From Geotrypetes seraphini (lineage: Eukaryota > Chordata > Amphibia > Gymnophiona > Dermophiidae): a stretch of 64,000 nucleotides of DNA. Below the pieces are notes generated by a model. The model was not told where the DNA came from. It did not search any database and worked only from the letters and a program-made list of their open reading frames with translations. The stretch covers positions 119,103,380 through 119,167,379 of the forward strand of contig NC_047095.1 in the NCBI RefSeq assembly GCF_902459505.1, in the 5' to 3' direction. The position numbers and the translations under genes are program-made. Below, piece after piece: positions 43,070 to 54,447 of the stretch. Numbering within the stretch: the stretch's first letter is position 1; each line of letters begins with the position of its first letter.

Positions 43070-43560
43070 CCAAATATATTTACAGGACTCAACAGGCAAT
43101 TATGCAGAGGTCTTATTATCGCCTCCTTTTTCCTGCTGGCCATTCCTTTCCTTATGCACCAAAGCATCCTGAATCGTTTAAAAATAAGATGTCAAATTAT
43201 CTACCATCTAGGACTTTGCATTCCGAGAACTCAGCATTATTAAAAACAAATGTTAATCTAAAATATGCCAAGACCAGTAAAATGGCCTTTTGCTGTGCGG
43301 GGGGTCAAATTGTGGAATTCACTTGTCGATCAATTACGAAAACGTCATGACAAGGGGAATTTCAGAAAACTATTAAAAACGCATTTTTCTAGGAACTGAT
43401 CATTGCGGTTGCTCTTTCGATGGGCACATCACGTGATCTTCTGATGATGATATGTTAATTGTTTGATTTTATTTGTTTTATTGAATTATGTATGTCACGA
43501 TATGTAAACCGTTTAGGTTTAAACGGTATATAAATTTTTAAAATTAATAAATAAAAATAA
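43070..43560 (+). repeat. LINE 3' fragment with AT-rich tail
   Basis: Decayed RT C-terminal coding, then TATGTAAACCGTTTAGG and an AATAAATAAAAATAAATA end. Confidence 0.6.
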
Positions 43561-43647
43561 ATAGCTTTTGCTGTTACCTTTTCAGCCACCTTATCACCAT
43601 CACATATAATCATACCCAAGTCCTGTTCTTCTTTTGTACTGTACCAG

Positions 43648-44024
43648 CAGGGCTGTGGGGTCTACTCTAATCGAATCCGAGATTTATGAGTCATGCTGTT
43701 CCTACAAAGGTTGATAGAGAACAATATAGTACAGTGCAAGAATGCTTAGAGATGATGCATTACAGCAGTATATTGCCGTGGTGAGATTCCCGGTGTGCCA
43801 CGAGACACCGGCTGACGGCCTACAGAGAGAGGCATGTCCCGCAGGCAGTCAGCAGGTGCCTTTCCTCCTTATTGGCTTTAATTTTTTTTTTGTCCTGGAT
43901 CTAAAGCACTTGCAAATGTAACATATTTATCAGTACTTTAGATCCAGGACAAATATTTTGAAGCTGGAGTTGGTAAATGTTTTACCGACTCTACCCAAAA
44001 CTGCTTCCAACTCCACAGCCCTGT
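43648..44024. mobile_element. hAT-type non-autonomous element
   Basis: Starts CAGGGCTGTGGGG and ends CTCCACAGCCCTG. 8-bp flanks TGTACCAG (43640-43647) and TGTACCAC (44025-44032). Inner inverted pair TGTCCTGGATCTAAAG / CTTTAGATCCAGGACA. Confidence 0.85.
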
Positions 44025-44032
44025 GTACCACC

Positions 44033-44560
44033 AGAAAGATATAGTGGCACAAGAAAAGGTTCAAAGAAGAGCGACCAAGATGATAAAGGGGATGGAACAC
44101 CTCTCGTATGAGAAAAAGACTAAAAAGGTTAGTGCTCTTCAGCTTGGAAAAGAGATGGCTGAGGAGAGATATGATTGAAGTCTACAAAATTCTGAGTGGT
44201 GTAGAACGGGTACAAGTTGATCGATTTTTCACTCCGTCAAAAATTACGAAGACTAGGGGACACTCGATGAAGTTACAGGGAAATACTTTTAAAACCAATA
44301 GGAGGTTGTAGTAAGAGCAGTTTACATAGCTGGGTTTAAAAAAGGTTTCGACAAGTTCCTGGAGGAAAAGTCCATAGTCTTGTTATTGAGAAAGACATGG
44401 GGGAAGCCACTGCTTGCCCTGGATCGGTAGCATGGAATGTTGCCACTCTTTGGGTTTTGGCCAGATACTAGGGACCTGGATTGGCCACCGTGAGAACAGG
44501 TTACTGGGCTTGATGGGCCAATGGTCTGACCCAGTAAGGCTATTCTTATGTTCTTACCAG
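44033..44560 (+). mobile_element. CR1 LINE 3' end
   Basis: [16 protein letters not shown]-type coding at the start, FSLEKRWLRRDM near 44140, tail TGATGGGCCAATGGTCTGAC and TATGTTCTTA near 44550. Confidence 0.85.
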
Positions 44561-44704
44561 TCCTATTTTTGCAGCCCAAATGCACGACACTGCATATGCA
44601 TAAAATGGTTATGCAAATCAACTGGCACACACACTGGGAGACAGAGATGCATAAACCATTCATGCATATTCATTGTGGATATTCTGAAAACTGAACTCAG
44701 GGGT

Positions 44705-44895
44705 TAAGAGTGGATCCAGATTCACCAACAGGGTTGATTCGGTCCTGGGTTTACGCCATTTCATGCAGGAACTTGTGAATCTGATTTCCACCTATTGCAT
44801 ATTCTCTAAGAAAAGCAAGGCTACAAGCCCCTGCATGCAACGAAGTAAACCCAGGACTGGATCAACCCGGTCAGGAGAATGGATCCAGTTGGCAA
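44705..44895. repeat. Imperfect palindrome, MITE-like
   Basis: Outer motif GGATCCAGATT / AATGGATCC-type, inner TTCGGTCCTGGGTTTAC and its complement. No clear target duplication. Confidence 0.6.
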
Positions 44896-44994
44896 CGCTA
44901 CAGCAAAGACCCAATTGGAAGCTCTAGTTTAAAGGGCTTTCAGTTCTGCCAGTTTAATCTAATTGTTGAAGCAGCCCATTAACCTAAGAACATA

Positions 44995-45760
44995 AGAACA
45001 TAAGAAGCGCCATCTCCGGATCAGACCTTCGGTCCATCAAGTCCGGCGATCCGCACACGCGGAGGCCCTGCCAGGTATACACCTGGCTTATTTTATAGCC
45101 AACCATATCTTTATATGCCTCTCTCAAGGAGATATGCATCTAGTTTGCTTTTGAAGCCTAGGACTGTCGATTCCGCAATAATCTCCCCTGGGAGAGTATT
45201 CCAGATGTCAACCACTCTCTGTGTGAAGCAGAACTTCCTGCTTCACATCAGACTACAAGACATTCAGAAAAGAAATAAAAACAATACTTTTTAAGAAACT
45301 CCTAAATCAACCCTAACTTCACCTAATTTTACCTCCATGTACACAATTTACTGTAAACTGTAATTATCCTTACCTCGAAACTACCTAACTGCCACTCTAA
45401 TGTAACTTCAATTCCTACATTGTAACCCCATTTTATAAATCTTTTTGTAAGCCGCCTTGAACCGCAAGGTAATGGCGGAATAGAAATCCCTAATGTAATG
45501 TAATGTAATGTAATATTAGTCCTGAACTTGCCCCCCCTTAGCTTCATTTCATGTCCTCTTGTCCGTGTCAAATTGGACAATGTAAATAATCTTCTCTGCT
45601 CTATTTTGTCGATTCCTTTCAGTATTTTGAAGGTCTCGATCATATCCCCACGCAGTCTCCTTTTCTCAAGGGAGAACAATCCCAGTGTTTTAAGTCGATC
45701 CTCATATTCCTTTACTGTGCACGCTTCAGGAATAATCTGTAGGAGTGCTGAGGCTAGGGG
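44995..45760 (-). mobile_element. CR1 LINE 3' end, split by a LINE tail
   Basis: Minus-strand CR1: C-terminal coding [20 protein letters not shown] at about 45680 and tail (TAAGAACATAAGAACATAAG) near 44992. About 45241-45514 is an insertion: an L2-type tail with CTTGAACCGCAAGGTAATGG and (TAATG)n at about 45493-45515. Confidence 0.85.
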
Positions 45761-45917
45761 AGAGATCCCTTAAAATCCATCTTCCATCTTTCTCCGCCAC
45801 GTTAGAATCTCTGCTCTCTGGCATCTTTCCACACTGGTTTCAGAAGGATATGCGAAATGAGACTCATATAGAGAACATGGAGGCCGAATTTGTCCCCGTC
45901 CCTGTGGTTAACCATGG

Positions 45918-46235
45918 GAAACCATCTCTGTGTCATTCTTTATAGAAAGAGGGAAGAATCAAAAAGTATGAATGGGCCCAGCCACTGACCCTCAAGCCTT
46001 GCATTGAAGAACGCTGGTGTAGAAGGACTGAGGTTGAGATAGACACTAAAGAATGACACGGGATGGTTTCCCGCAGTTATCGGAGGGGACGCAGACAAAT
46101 TCTGTCCCTCTGTCATTTTCCGCGGGGGACGGAAAACTATAGACTTTTCCTCCAGGAAATTGTCCAAACCTTTCTTAAAACCAGCTATGCTATCCACTCT
46201 TACCACAACCTCTGGCAATGCCAGCCGCGCAAGAC
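45918..46235. repeat. hAT-like end fragments plus CR1 fragment
   Basis: Two copies of the AGAATGACAC-type end seen at 30291 (near 45930 and 46050), then a short CR1 piece (minus) from about 46140. Confidence 0.6.
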
Positions 46236-46382
46236 CCGGACAACAGCGACAATCATGACGCCAGCCGCAGAAGCCTAAGAGAACAACTCTGAATGCATTA
46301 ATGATTTGGCTGTTCTTTTATCTTCTATGCAACCTCGAGATATTTCTATTATCATTTTCACATGATAAGCGCTTTCTGTGAT

Positions 46383-46600
46383 CATAGAAACATAGAAAGT
46401 GACGGCAGATAAGGGCCAAGGCCCATCAAGTCTGCCCACACCAATGACCCTCCCCTACCTCCCTTTGCGAAGAGAACCCACCATTTGATCCCATTTAGCT
46501 TTAAAATCAGGCACACTGCTGGCCTCAATCACCTGTATCGGCCTCAATCACCTGTATCGGCCTCAATCACCTGTATCTTTCAGAGAGTGAGCACAACTAG
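46383..46600 (-). mobile_element. CR1-related LINE tail with 22-bp triplication
   Basis: GAAAGTGACGGCAGATAAGG tail of the same family as 28450. CGGCCTCAATCACCTGTAT is repeated three times at about 46522-46577. Confidence 0.7.
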
Positions 46601-46664
46601 TGTCTGCATATGCTTGCTTGTATTTAATATTGTAAACCGCTTAATACCTACCTCTCCGAGCCGC

Positions 46665-47102
46665 TATCCACAATACATGCTCCACCCCATCTCTGATCCA
46701 CCATATACCCGTTGGTGCCGCCGCCGATTCGCTTACCTCCATGCACCCCCCAGAGCCGCTGACCTCCATACACTCGGGGATTGTGCTGCTGCTGATCCGC
46801 TGTATGTTGAACCAGGCTGGACCTTGAGCATCTGCACATGCTCAAGGCCTGCTGACTCCTATCTTCACTGAGAATCTCGGAGGGGACAAGAGCTGGCAGA
46901 CCTTGAGCATGCGCAGATGCTCATTGCTCCACCCAATTCAACATACAGCGGATCGGCCGCGGCAGAACCTAAGGGTGTAAGGAAGTTAGTGGCTCTGGGG
47001 GGGTGCATGGAGGTCAGTGAATCTGCAACAGCAGCAGCACCACCAACGAGTATTTGGAGGTCAGTGACTCAGGGTGTGGGGGCAAGTATTTTGGATAGTG
47101 GC
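46665..47102. repeat. Imperfect palindrome of about 440 bp
   Basis: Arms around GCTGATCCGCTGTATGTTGA / TCAACATACAGCGGATC and the inner ACCTTGAGCATGCGCAGATG, with GTGCATGGAGGTCAGTG outwards. A G-run follows at 47150-47166. Confidence 0.7.
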
Positions 47103-47339
47103 ACCTGCCTGCCCATCCTACCATAGGCAGGATAGTAACCAGTGGCTTACTGGGGGGGGGGGGGGGTTTCGCCCTGGTTGTTCCGTCGACTGGCGCCAAC
47201 GTCTAGAACCTCTTCCAGGCAGTAGCAGCAATTTTCACTGCTCTTGGCACTGGGCCTTCCTCTCTGCTGGGTCCTGCCTTTGCAGAAACTGGATGTAGAA
47301 GGGATCCAGCAGAGAGGAAGGCCAGATGCAACAAGAGCA

Positions 47340-47990
47340 GCGAACTGTGAAGGTTGTGCTGCAGATTGGAGGGTGACAAAGAAAGAGAGAGAGGAGAGGG
47401 AGAGAAATGCTGCACCCGATTGGGGGGAGAGAGGGAGGGAAAAGGAAGACCAGGGAAGGGAAAGGAAACAAAATATGCCAGATCATGGGGAAAGAAAGGA
47501 TGGAGGGAAGGGAAGGAGATTGCAAGCCATGGAGGGGAAGGAAGAGATGCCATGGCATGGGGGGAAGGGAAGGAGACAGAGATGACACATAAGGGAGGGA
47601 AAGGAAAGAGGAAACACCAAAGCAGGGAGGGAGAGATGGAAGGGAAGGAGAAGAGAAAGATCGCAGGGCATGGAGGGAAGAAGACAGATACTAAACCATC
47701 TGGAAGGAAGGGAAGGACGGAAAGGACATGCCAGAGCATGGAAAAAGAGGAAAGAGATCCCAGGGCAGGGAGAAGGGAAGCAGTTGCCAGACCATGGGGT
47801 GAGTTGGGGTAGGAAGGAAAGGAGAAGGGCATGGGGGAGCATGTGGAGACAAAGAAAAATGGAAGGAACAGAGAAAGAGAGCATACCAGAGCATGGGGGA
47901 GGGAGTGGAGACAAAGAAAAATGGAAGGAACAGAGAAAGAGAGCAGACGCTGGATGGCATGGGGAATGAAGAGAAGATGAGGAAAGCAGA
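47340..47990. repeat. Purine-rich minisatellite
   Basis: Degenerate units of roughly 40 bases made of GGAAGGGAAGGAGA and CCATGGCATGGGG-type words. Long open frames on both strands come from the base bias. Confidence 0.85.
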
Positions 47991-48249
47991 AACCAGAGCT
48001 TACAAAAGGTAGAGAAAATATTTTTTTATTGCTTATACCGGTAAATAGAAAATGGAAATAAGGTAATCTTTTTATTGAACTAATTTTAATACATTTTTTA
48101 CTAACTTTTGGAAATCAAAACCCCCTTCCTCAGGGGTTTTGTACTAATAAAAATATTTAATGTTAAAAAAAAGATTGTGTTAAAACTTATGACAAGGATG
48201 TCTGGTCTTTGTAGACTGCCTCACCAGGATCACCCAAGTTTCTAATCTC

Positions 48250-49190
48250 GGTTTATATGCAAATCAACCTTTTTCCTCCTTTTTGGAAGGAGAAAGGGTC
48301 ACATACGATAAAACCATATTTCGATTTCGCATCATTCAGACCATTAGTACAATCATTAATCCTAAGCTCGCTGGACTACTGCAACATCATTTACCTAGGA
48401 TCCTACAAAAAAAATTACCAAAAGATTGAGAACAATCCAAAACACAGCCATATGACTGATTTTCGACCTGAAAAAAATCGGACCACATCACTCCATATTT
48501 CCAAAAACTATACTGGCTACTAGCAAAAGCCAGAATAATTTTCAAATTCGGTTGCCTAGACTTCAAAACACTATTCGGTATTGCACCCATCTACCTTCTG
48601 AAACACTTTGTCCTCCAAAACAAACTCCGCCTCTCATGCTATTATTCGCCTTTCTAAATCCCAAAGGATGACAAGTCAAAAAATTCCTCAACAAGACGCT
48701 TTCCTTCCAAGCAGATATCTGGAACAATACTCTAACACCCTCTTCTACGAAACCACACTAGCGGTTTTTAGCTCAGAGCCGCGCTGAATGGCCTGCGCCG
48801 CTCCCGACGCTCAATGAGTTCCTATGAGCATCAGGCGCAGCGCGGGCCATTCAGCACAGCTCTCTGCGCTAAAACTGCTAGCGCAGTTTAATAGAAGAGG
48901 GGGGTAAGTGACTTACTCCTTAACTTATCGTCATACCAATCATTCAGAAGATCACTGAAAACCCATTTATTTGACAAATTCGTTTAAACTTCCTCAAACT
49001 ATTTCCTCTACAACTACTTACATGCTCCTGCCTTCTGATATATAGAATTATGTTACACGCCTGTTTGTTTTCTCCTACTTCATGCTCTTATGTAACTTCG
49101 CTGCATTCCTGCAGCCTCTCTTGTTGTATACTGTCTTGAACTGAAAGGTATGACGGGATATAAATAAAGCTATTATTATTATCTTGGTTT
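48250..49190 (+). mobile_element. L2-type LINE fragment
   Basis: Frame with LVQSLILSSLDYCNIIYLGS near 48350 (RT C-terminal region) and later decayed coding; tail TATAAATAAAGCTATTATT near 49158. A small palindrome (48755-48895, GCGCTGAATGGCC-type arms) is inserted. Confidence 0.75.
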
Positions 49191-49406
49191 ACAATCAGAT
49201 CGGTTTATAGTCGAGTATATACGGTACATAAAAAATTAGGTAGTCATGGTTGTTAGATCATTTAAAATTTAGGGAGGGTGAGATTAGTAAGAAGAACTGA
49301 TCTTATGCAGTTATGTATCCATAATACAAAAGTGATCTATATTAATTTAAAATGTTATATAATGCCTTCCAAACTAAAAGTCATGTACATTACACTTAGA
49401 ATACAA

Positions 49407-49429
49407 TATATATATATATATATATATAT
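49407..49429. repeat. (TA)n microsatellite
   Basis: About 11 TA units. Confidence 0.9.
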
Positions 49430-50100
49430 TTTAATAATTAAAACTTTTATTGAAAAAATGCACACAAGAAGAATACAGCAAGAAGAAAAATCCAACAATC
49501 CAACAAGGAAATGGAATTTCAGCATGGTTCATGTCCCCCTAGAACAAGCACAAAGAGGCCAATCCAAAGGAAATCAGCATACCAGGAGAGATATAAGCCT
49601 ACAATAACAGTACCATAACTAAGTAGCCCCCTCCCCCCGGTGACAGATCCCGAATCCACAATTCCAAGATAGACAGAAGAGCTCAAGTAGCATGCGTCAG
49701 AGGGGCCAACCCATAAGCTCTCCCAAAGACACTCCCAAGCCCAGAAAGTCCAATCCCCTCACCAAGCCAACCAAAAGAATTAAGTGAGCAAGAGAAAATT
49801 TTGCCAGATGTGGGCATAATAACCATGATGGCAGCCATGATACATGAGCTGCCACTGGTGCACCTTCCGTTCCTCCAACTGCCAAGAGGGGGGCACTGGC
49901 CGATTCCACTTAAGAGGCCAAAACCAAGCGGGCTGCCGTGAGCGCCAAAGTACAAAAGGAGGATTCCCCCTGCTCCAAGTCCAGATCATGCCAAAACAGC
50001 AAGGCATGCGCCAATCAGCCGGTACCCTCCGTCTCAGAATAGGAGAAATTTGACTAAAGACCCTGGTCCAGAACACACTATTAATAAAAATCTATCTGGA
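49430..50100 (-). mobile_element. L1-type LINE 3' end
   Basis: Starts with TTTATTGAAAAAATG (minus-strand tail). Minus frame 50076-49780 reads WRSRQPAWFWPLKWNRPVPP, an L1-type C-terminal stretch. Confidence 0.65.
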
Positions 50101-50109
50101 TTCAGACTT

Positions 50110-51215
50110 TTACAACACACCAAAACTTAGAAGATGGCAACCTTGGACATATGGGATGCTTTTGACATGGTTAATCACAAAATCCTATTTGACCAATTAC
50201 AGAGTTTTGGATTGTCTGGCAGAGTGTTGGAGTGGTTTAAGTCTGGTTTGTTTGGGGGGGGGGGGGTTAATGATCACTCTTCTCAAATTAGACCTGGGCA
50301 AGACGTCTCTTCTTGGATCCCTCTGGAATCTAGAGTTTCCACAGGGATGAGGCCTGTCAACTGTTCTTTTCAATTTATACATGACACCAGTTTGAAAGCT
50401 TTGGACCAGTTTAGGGTTAAGTATAAGATCTTTGTTGATGATCTGCAATTTTTCATTCCCGTCATTACTACCACTGATCTCAGTCTATTGCCTTAATTTG
50501 AAGTTGGCTTGCAATAAACTTGTTTCAACTGAATGTTGCTAAAGTCAGATGGTGTTTTAATCCAAAATTAATAACTAACCAATCAACATTCCTCTTGGTG
50601 GTTGTGATGGACCTATCTTGTCAGAAATTCACTACTGTAATGAGAAATGTACTACATGTTTTTAAACCTGTTCATCGCTTCGTATTATGATTAAGCGATC
50701 CCTCAAATTCTATTAGAACTTGAAACTTGAACTTATCTCTGAAGAGCCATGCTAAAAAACATGTTATTAAAACTGTTTTCTTTACATTACCATAGCTTCA
50801 GAGTCAAAGACTCGTTATCTCCAACTAATTCTCGGACGATGCTCCAGAGTTTCGTGCTACCGCATTTTCATTATTGCACTGCTTTATTGATTGGTTTGCC
50901 AGCTTCTGATTTGAAATCTCTCCGAGTGGCACAAAACTCTGTCGCAGTTCCTTCTAATTACTCAAACCCCCAAGCCACGATCGTATCTCTGTGGCACTGG
51001 CCACTCTCTCCACTGGTTGATAGAAAGATTCATTTCAAGATTGTAACTCTAGTTTCTAAGGTTAAAAAAAAAAAAAAAAATGAGGTACCTTTGATTTTAT
51101 CTACCACTTTGAAAATATATAAGCCTGGGCTTTAAGAACTGCTGACAAATTTATTTTGGAGATTTCTAATCTATATTTCAGGATATGGGCCCCACTGTAT
51201 GGAATTCATTGCCCG
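50110..51215 (+). mobile_element. L2-type LINE, RT fragment
   Basis: DIWDAFDMVNHKILFDQLQS (RT block) at 50150, KYKIFVDDLQFFIPV (catalytic-type block, VDD) at 50420, and ALLIGLPASDLKSLRVAQNS near 50880. Several frame changes. Confidence 0.8.
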
Positions 51216-51239
51216 ATGACCTATGGGGTAGGGGATATA

Positions 51240-52420
51240 CGCATCCTCTCTCTTTCCCCCTCTCCCTGGAACTGTTAGGTGGGAGGGTAAACACAGCCTC
51301 TCTCTTTCCCTTTTACCTGTAAATACACCATCTCTTTCCCCTTTTTTTCTGGAAGGGGGAGTTTATACGCACCATCTTTTTGCCTGGAAAGGCTGGGGAA
51401 GTGTTGGGATATAAATAAAGCTGTTATTATTGAACACAATGTCTCTTTCCCCTTTCCCTGGAAGGGATGGGGGAGGATAAACGCACCCTCTCTCCTTTTC
51501 CCTAGAAGAGATTGGGGAGGGGGGGAGGTAGTTAAACACAACCTCTGTTTTCCCTTTACCTGGAAGGGCCCGAGGGGGGGAGGGGAGGGATTAAACGCAC
51601 CTTGTGTTTCTCCTATCCCTCTATGGCAGGGGTAGGGAACTCCGGTCCTGGAGAGCCGTATTCCAGTGGGGTTTTCAGGATTTCCCCAATGAATCTGCAT
51701 TGAAAGCAGTGCATGCAAATAGATCTCATGCATATTCATTGGGGGAAATCCTGAAAACCCGACTGGAATACGGCTCTCGAGGACCGGAGTTCCCTACCCC
51801 TGATATAGGCTCTTTGGCCCTCCACAAATCATAATCACCCCAACACAACCCTTCTCAGAATAATCCAAATAACTGGACCAGGGGTAGGGAACTCTGGTCC
51901 TGGAGAGCCGTATTCCAGTGGGGTTTTCAGGATTTCCCCAATGAATCTGCATTGAAAGCAGTGCATGCAAATAGATCTCATGCATATTCATTGGGGGAAA
52001 TCCCGAAAACCCGACTGGAATACGGCTCTCGAGGACCGGAGTTCCCTACCCCTAATATAGGCTCTTTGGCCCTCCACAAATCATAATCACCCCAACACAA
52101 CCCTTCTCAGAATAATCCAAATAACTGGACCAGGGGTAGGGAACTCCGGTCCTCGAGAGCCGTATTCCAGTGGGGTTTTCAGGATTTCCCCAATGAATCT
52201 GCATTGAAAGCAGTGCATGCAAATAGATCTCATGCATATTCATTGGGGGAAATCCCGAAAACCCGACTGGAATACGGCTCTCGGGACCGGAGTTCCCTAT
52301 CCCTGCTCTAGGGTTGGGGGGGGAGTTAAATGCACCATGTTTTTCCCCATTCCCTGGAAGAGATATTTGGGGGGGGGGGTTAGACACAGTCTCTTTCCCT
52401 GGAGGGCCCAAGTGGGGGAA
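51240..52420. repeat. Minisatellite upstream of BAG6, interrupted by a MITE array
   Basis: Units of about 55-70 bp with CTCTTTCCC, CCTGGAAGGG and TAAACGCACC, at 51240-51620 and 52310-52420. The MITE array 51627-52305 sits between the two parts. Confidence 0.8.
51627..52305. mobile_element. Triplicated hAT-type MITE array, 252-bp period
   Basis: Three copies of the palindromic MITE (51627-51802, 51879-52054, 52131-52305), separated by two near-identical 76-bp spacers, giving an exact 252-bp period. The outer flanks CTCTATGG (51619-51626) and CTCTAGGG (52306-52313) match 7 of 8, as a single target-site duplication around the whole array. Confidence 0.9.
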
Positions 52421-52429
52421 CCCAGCCTC

Positions 52430-52760
52430 CCTCCTCGCCCTCCGCCCGCTCGTGACGCGGCTCCGCCTTTCGCCGGCGAGTGAAACCCAGGCCGGTGCCG
52501 CATTGGGGGGGGGAGAGGCGGACTCCCCCCGCCCCCGCCCCGCCCCGCCCCTACCTCTCACACGGGTCCTTCGAGTCGCCGGCGCTTCCTGGCGGAGTCC
52601 CGCGGTAGGCCCCGGAGCTCTCCCTCGGCTCCGTCTAGCCCCGCCGGAAACAGGAAGTGGCGTCCGAGAGGCGGGGCGCCGCCAGGGAAAGGAAGTGGCG
52701 TCGGAGGGGAGGGGCTTCGGGCCGGACGCGGAAGTGGGGGAAGGCGTATCTCTAACCACT
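52430..52760 (-). promoter_or_regulatory. BAG6: BAG6 CpG-island promoter and exon 1 (5' UTR)
   Basis: GC- and CpG-rich DNA with no TATA box. A donor AG|GTAGGG follows 52555 (minus), so exon 1 is taken as about 52720-52555; the transcription start is not visible. Three ETS-type sites lie on the plus strand: AGGAAGTGGCGTCCGAG (about 52651), AGGAAGTGGCGTCGGAG (about 52690) and CGGAAGTGG (about 52730). ETS/GABP sites are usual in promoters of housekeeping genes. The exon 1 assignment rests on position and the donor only. Confidence 0.65.
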
Positions 52761-53126
52761 GCACCATTCTAGCGATCAAAATGAGCCAAGTCTAGGACAA
52801 TCCAGCCATTGTGACATCACCGATGAGGTTGGCTCTTATTGGTGGAATGAGGCATTATGACGTCACAATAGCAGCTCTAGTTCTCAGAGGCTGAAACTCT
52901 TCGGTTTTCCAGACGGTTCTCCCAGGGGAGCTCAGAACGGTTTTCCTGTCTTTCTAATGTACCTGGGCCGACGAGTTTCGGCCTCTGAGAACTAGAGCTG
53001 CTATTGTGACGTCATAATGCCTCATTCCACCAATAAGAGCCAACCTCATCGGTGATGTCACAATGGCTTGATTGTCCTAGACTTGGCTCATTTTGATCTC
53101 TAGAATGGTGCAGTGGTTAGAGATAC
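52746..53126. repeat. 159-bp inverted repeat beside the BAG6 promoter
   Basis: Left arm 52746-52904, right arm 52968-53126, spacer 63 bp. Both arms contain TGACGTCA (52858-52865, 53007-53014) and ATTGGTGG / CCACCAAT. Similar sequence (AGGTTGGCTCTTATTGGTGG) also occurs in L2-type copies near 25225 and 32475, so it is repeat-derived. Confidence 0.9.
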
Positions 53127-53310
53127 AGCCTCAGCCCCCTGAAGATGTGGGTTTACACCCATGCTGCTTCTTGTCACTTAATTCCTCCATTACCCCAGGT
53201 ACATTAGATAGACTGTGAGCCTGCCGGGACAGACAGGTTAGGAGATAGATTGTGAGCCCACCAGGACCGATAGGGAAAAATGATTAAGTGCCTGCACAAA
53301 GGCTGTAAAC
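53103..53310 (+). mobile_element. CORE/MIR-like SINE
   Basis: GAATGGTGCAGTGGTTAGAG head, TGTCACTTAATTCC core and a duplicated GTGAGCC..GGGACAG tail. Its head is also the outer end of the neighbouring inverted repeat. Confidence 0.75.
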
Positions 53311-53334
53311 TGGAAGAACAGTATAGAAAACTGA

Positions 53335-53640
53335 ATGAATAGATAAATATGGAGGGGAGCAGGAGTTGGATGAGATGTAGAAAAAGAGGGATTGAAGGAG
53401 AGAGAGAGATGCAGGACAGGAGCTGATGGAGAGGGAGTGATGCTGTTCTGGAATGGGATTGGGAAAGATGCTGGCCAGGAGTTGGTGCTGAGGGAGAAAT
53501 ATAGGAAGGGGGGGATTGAAGGGGAGAGAGAGAGATGCAGGACAAAGGAGCTGATGGAGAGATCCAGGACAGTGGGGGGACAGAGAGAGATGCTGGACAG
53601 GAGGTGGGGCTGAAGGAGAGGGTGACAGGGCATATGATGT
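53335..53640. repeat. GA-rich minisatellite
   Basis: Degenerate units with AGAGAGATGCAGGACAGGAG and GCTGATGGAGAG. The same unit reappears at about 54262-54350 after CR1 and LINE insertions. Confidence 0.8.
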
Positions 53641-53815
53641 AGGATGAAGAGCAGTGGAAGGTTTAGAGATAACTGTAGAGGTAGGCAATAAAATTAGTCA
53701 GGGACCGCTGACCAGGCAATATGCCTGATGGGCCGCCGCGTGAGCGGACCGCTGGGCTGGATGGACCTCTGGTCTGCCCCGGCGGAGGCGACTACTTATG
53801 TACTTATGTACTTAT
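53640..53815 (+). mobile_element. CR1 LINE 3' end
   Basis: GATGGGCCGCCGCGTGAGCG and CTGGATGGACCTCTGGTCTG, ending in three ACTTATGT repeats. Confidence 0.85.
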
Positions 53816-53868
53816 GAAGGGATTGAAAGACAGATGCACAAGAGAAGCTGAGGGAGAGATGCCCACCA

Positions 53869-54258
53869 AGAGCTTTTACACTCTGAATGGTCAACACCTC
53901 CGTATTCCTCCCATCCATACAACTCATTATGAGCTTACCAGATTTAGAGACTGGTTTTAGTGGGGGTTTTTGCATCTCACCATCCTTCTGGAATTCACTC
54001 CCTAATATACTGTAGTTCACCTTGAATCAACATATTTGAAATTCAGAACCCTATTGAAGACAAGTGTTTTCTATTCCGCTAGATGCCTCAGGGGTTGTGA
54101 GGGTCTACTAGTGGTGTAGTCTTCATTGTGGGGAGGGGGGTTCTTTTTTCTTTCCTTTTAAATTAAGTTCCTATCTAATTTTATGTTTTTATTGTAATTC
54201 ATGAACTGTCCTGTTATTGCCCACGGAAAGGTGGTATATTAAATAAAACTAAACCATC
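53869..54258 (+). repeat. LINE 3' end
   Basis: Decayed coding near 53880-53960, tail AGGTGGTATATTAAATAAAA. Confidence 0.6.
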
Positions 54259-54447
54259 AAATCAGATGCTGGACAGAGGGGGCACCGAGAGAGATGCTGA
54301 ACAAGAGTTGGGGCTGAGGAAGAGGGTAAAATCCTGGACAAAGGGGTTGACGTGCTAATCTGACTGGTACTGGCACCATAGCCGATGACGGTGTCTGACC
54401 CGTGATACAACACGAAATTGTCTTGTGCTAGTTAAGAACGAATGCTG

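Noticed and set aside
47203-47969. Several long open frames on both strands
   Set aside because: Purine-rich minisatellite; the lack of stops comes from base bias.
52052-52779. Open frames of 152 and 235 codons over the CpG island
   Set aside because: They run through MITE copies and promoter DNA; GC-rich by-products with no homology.
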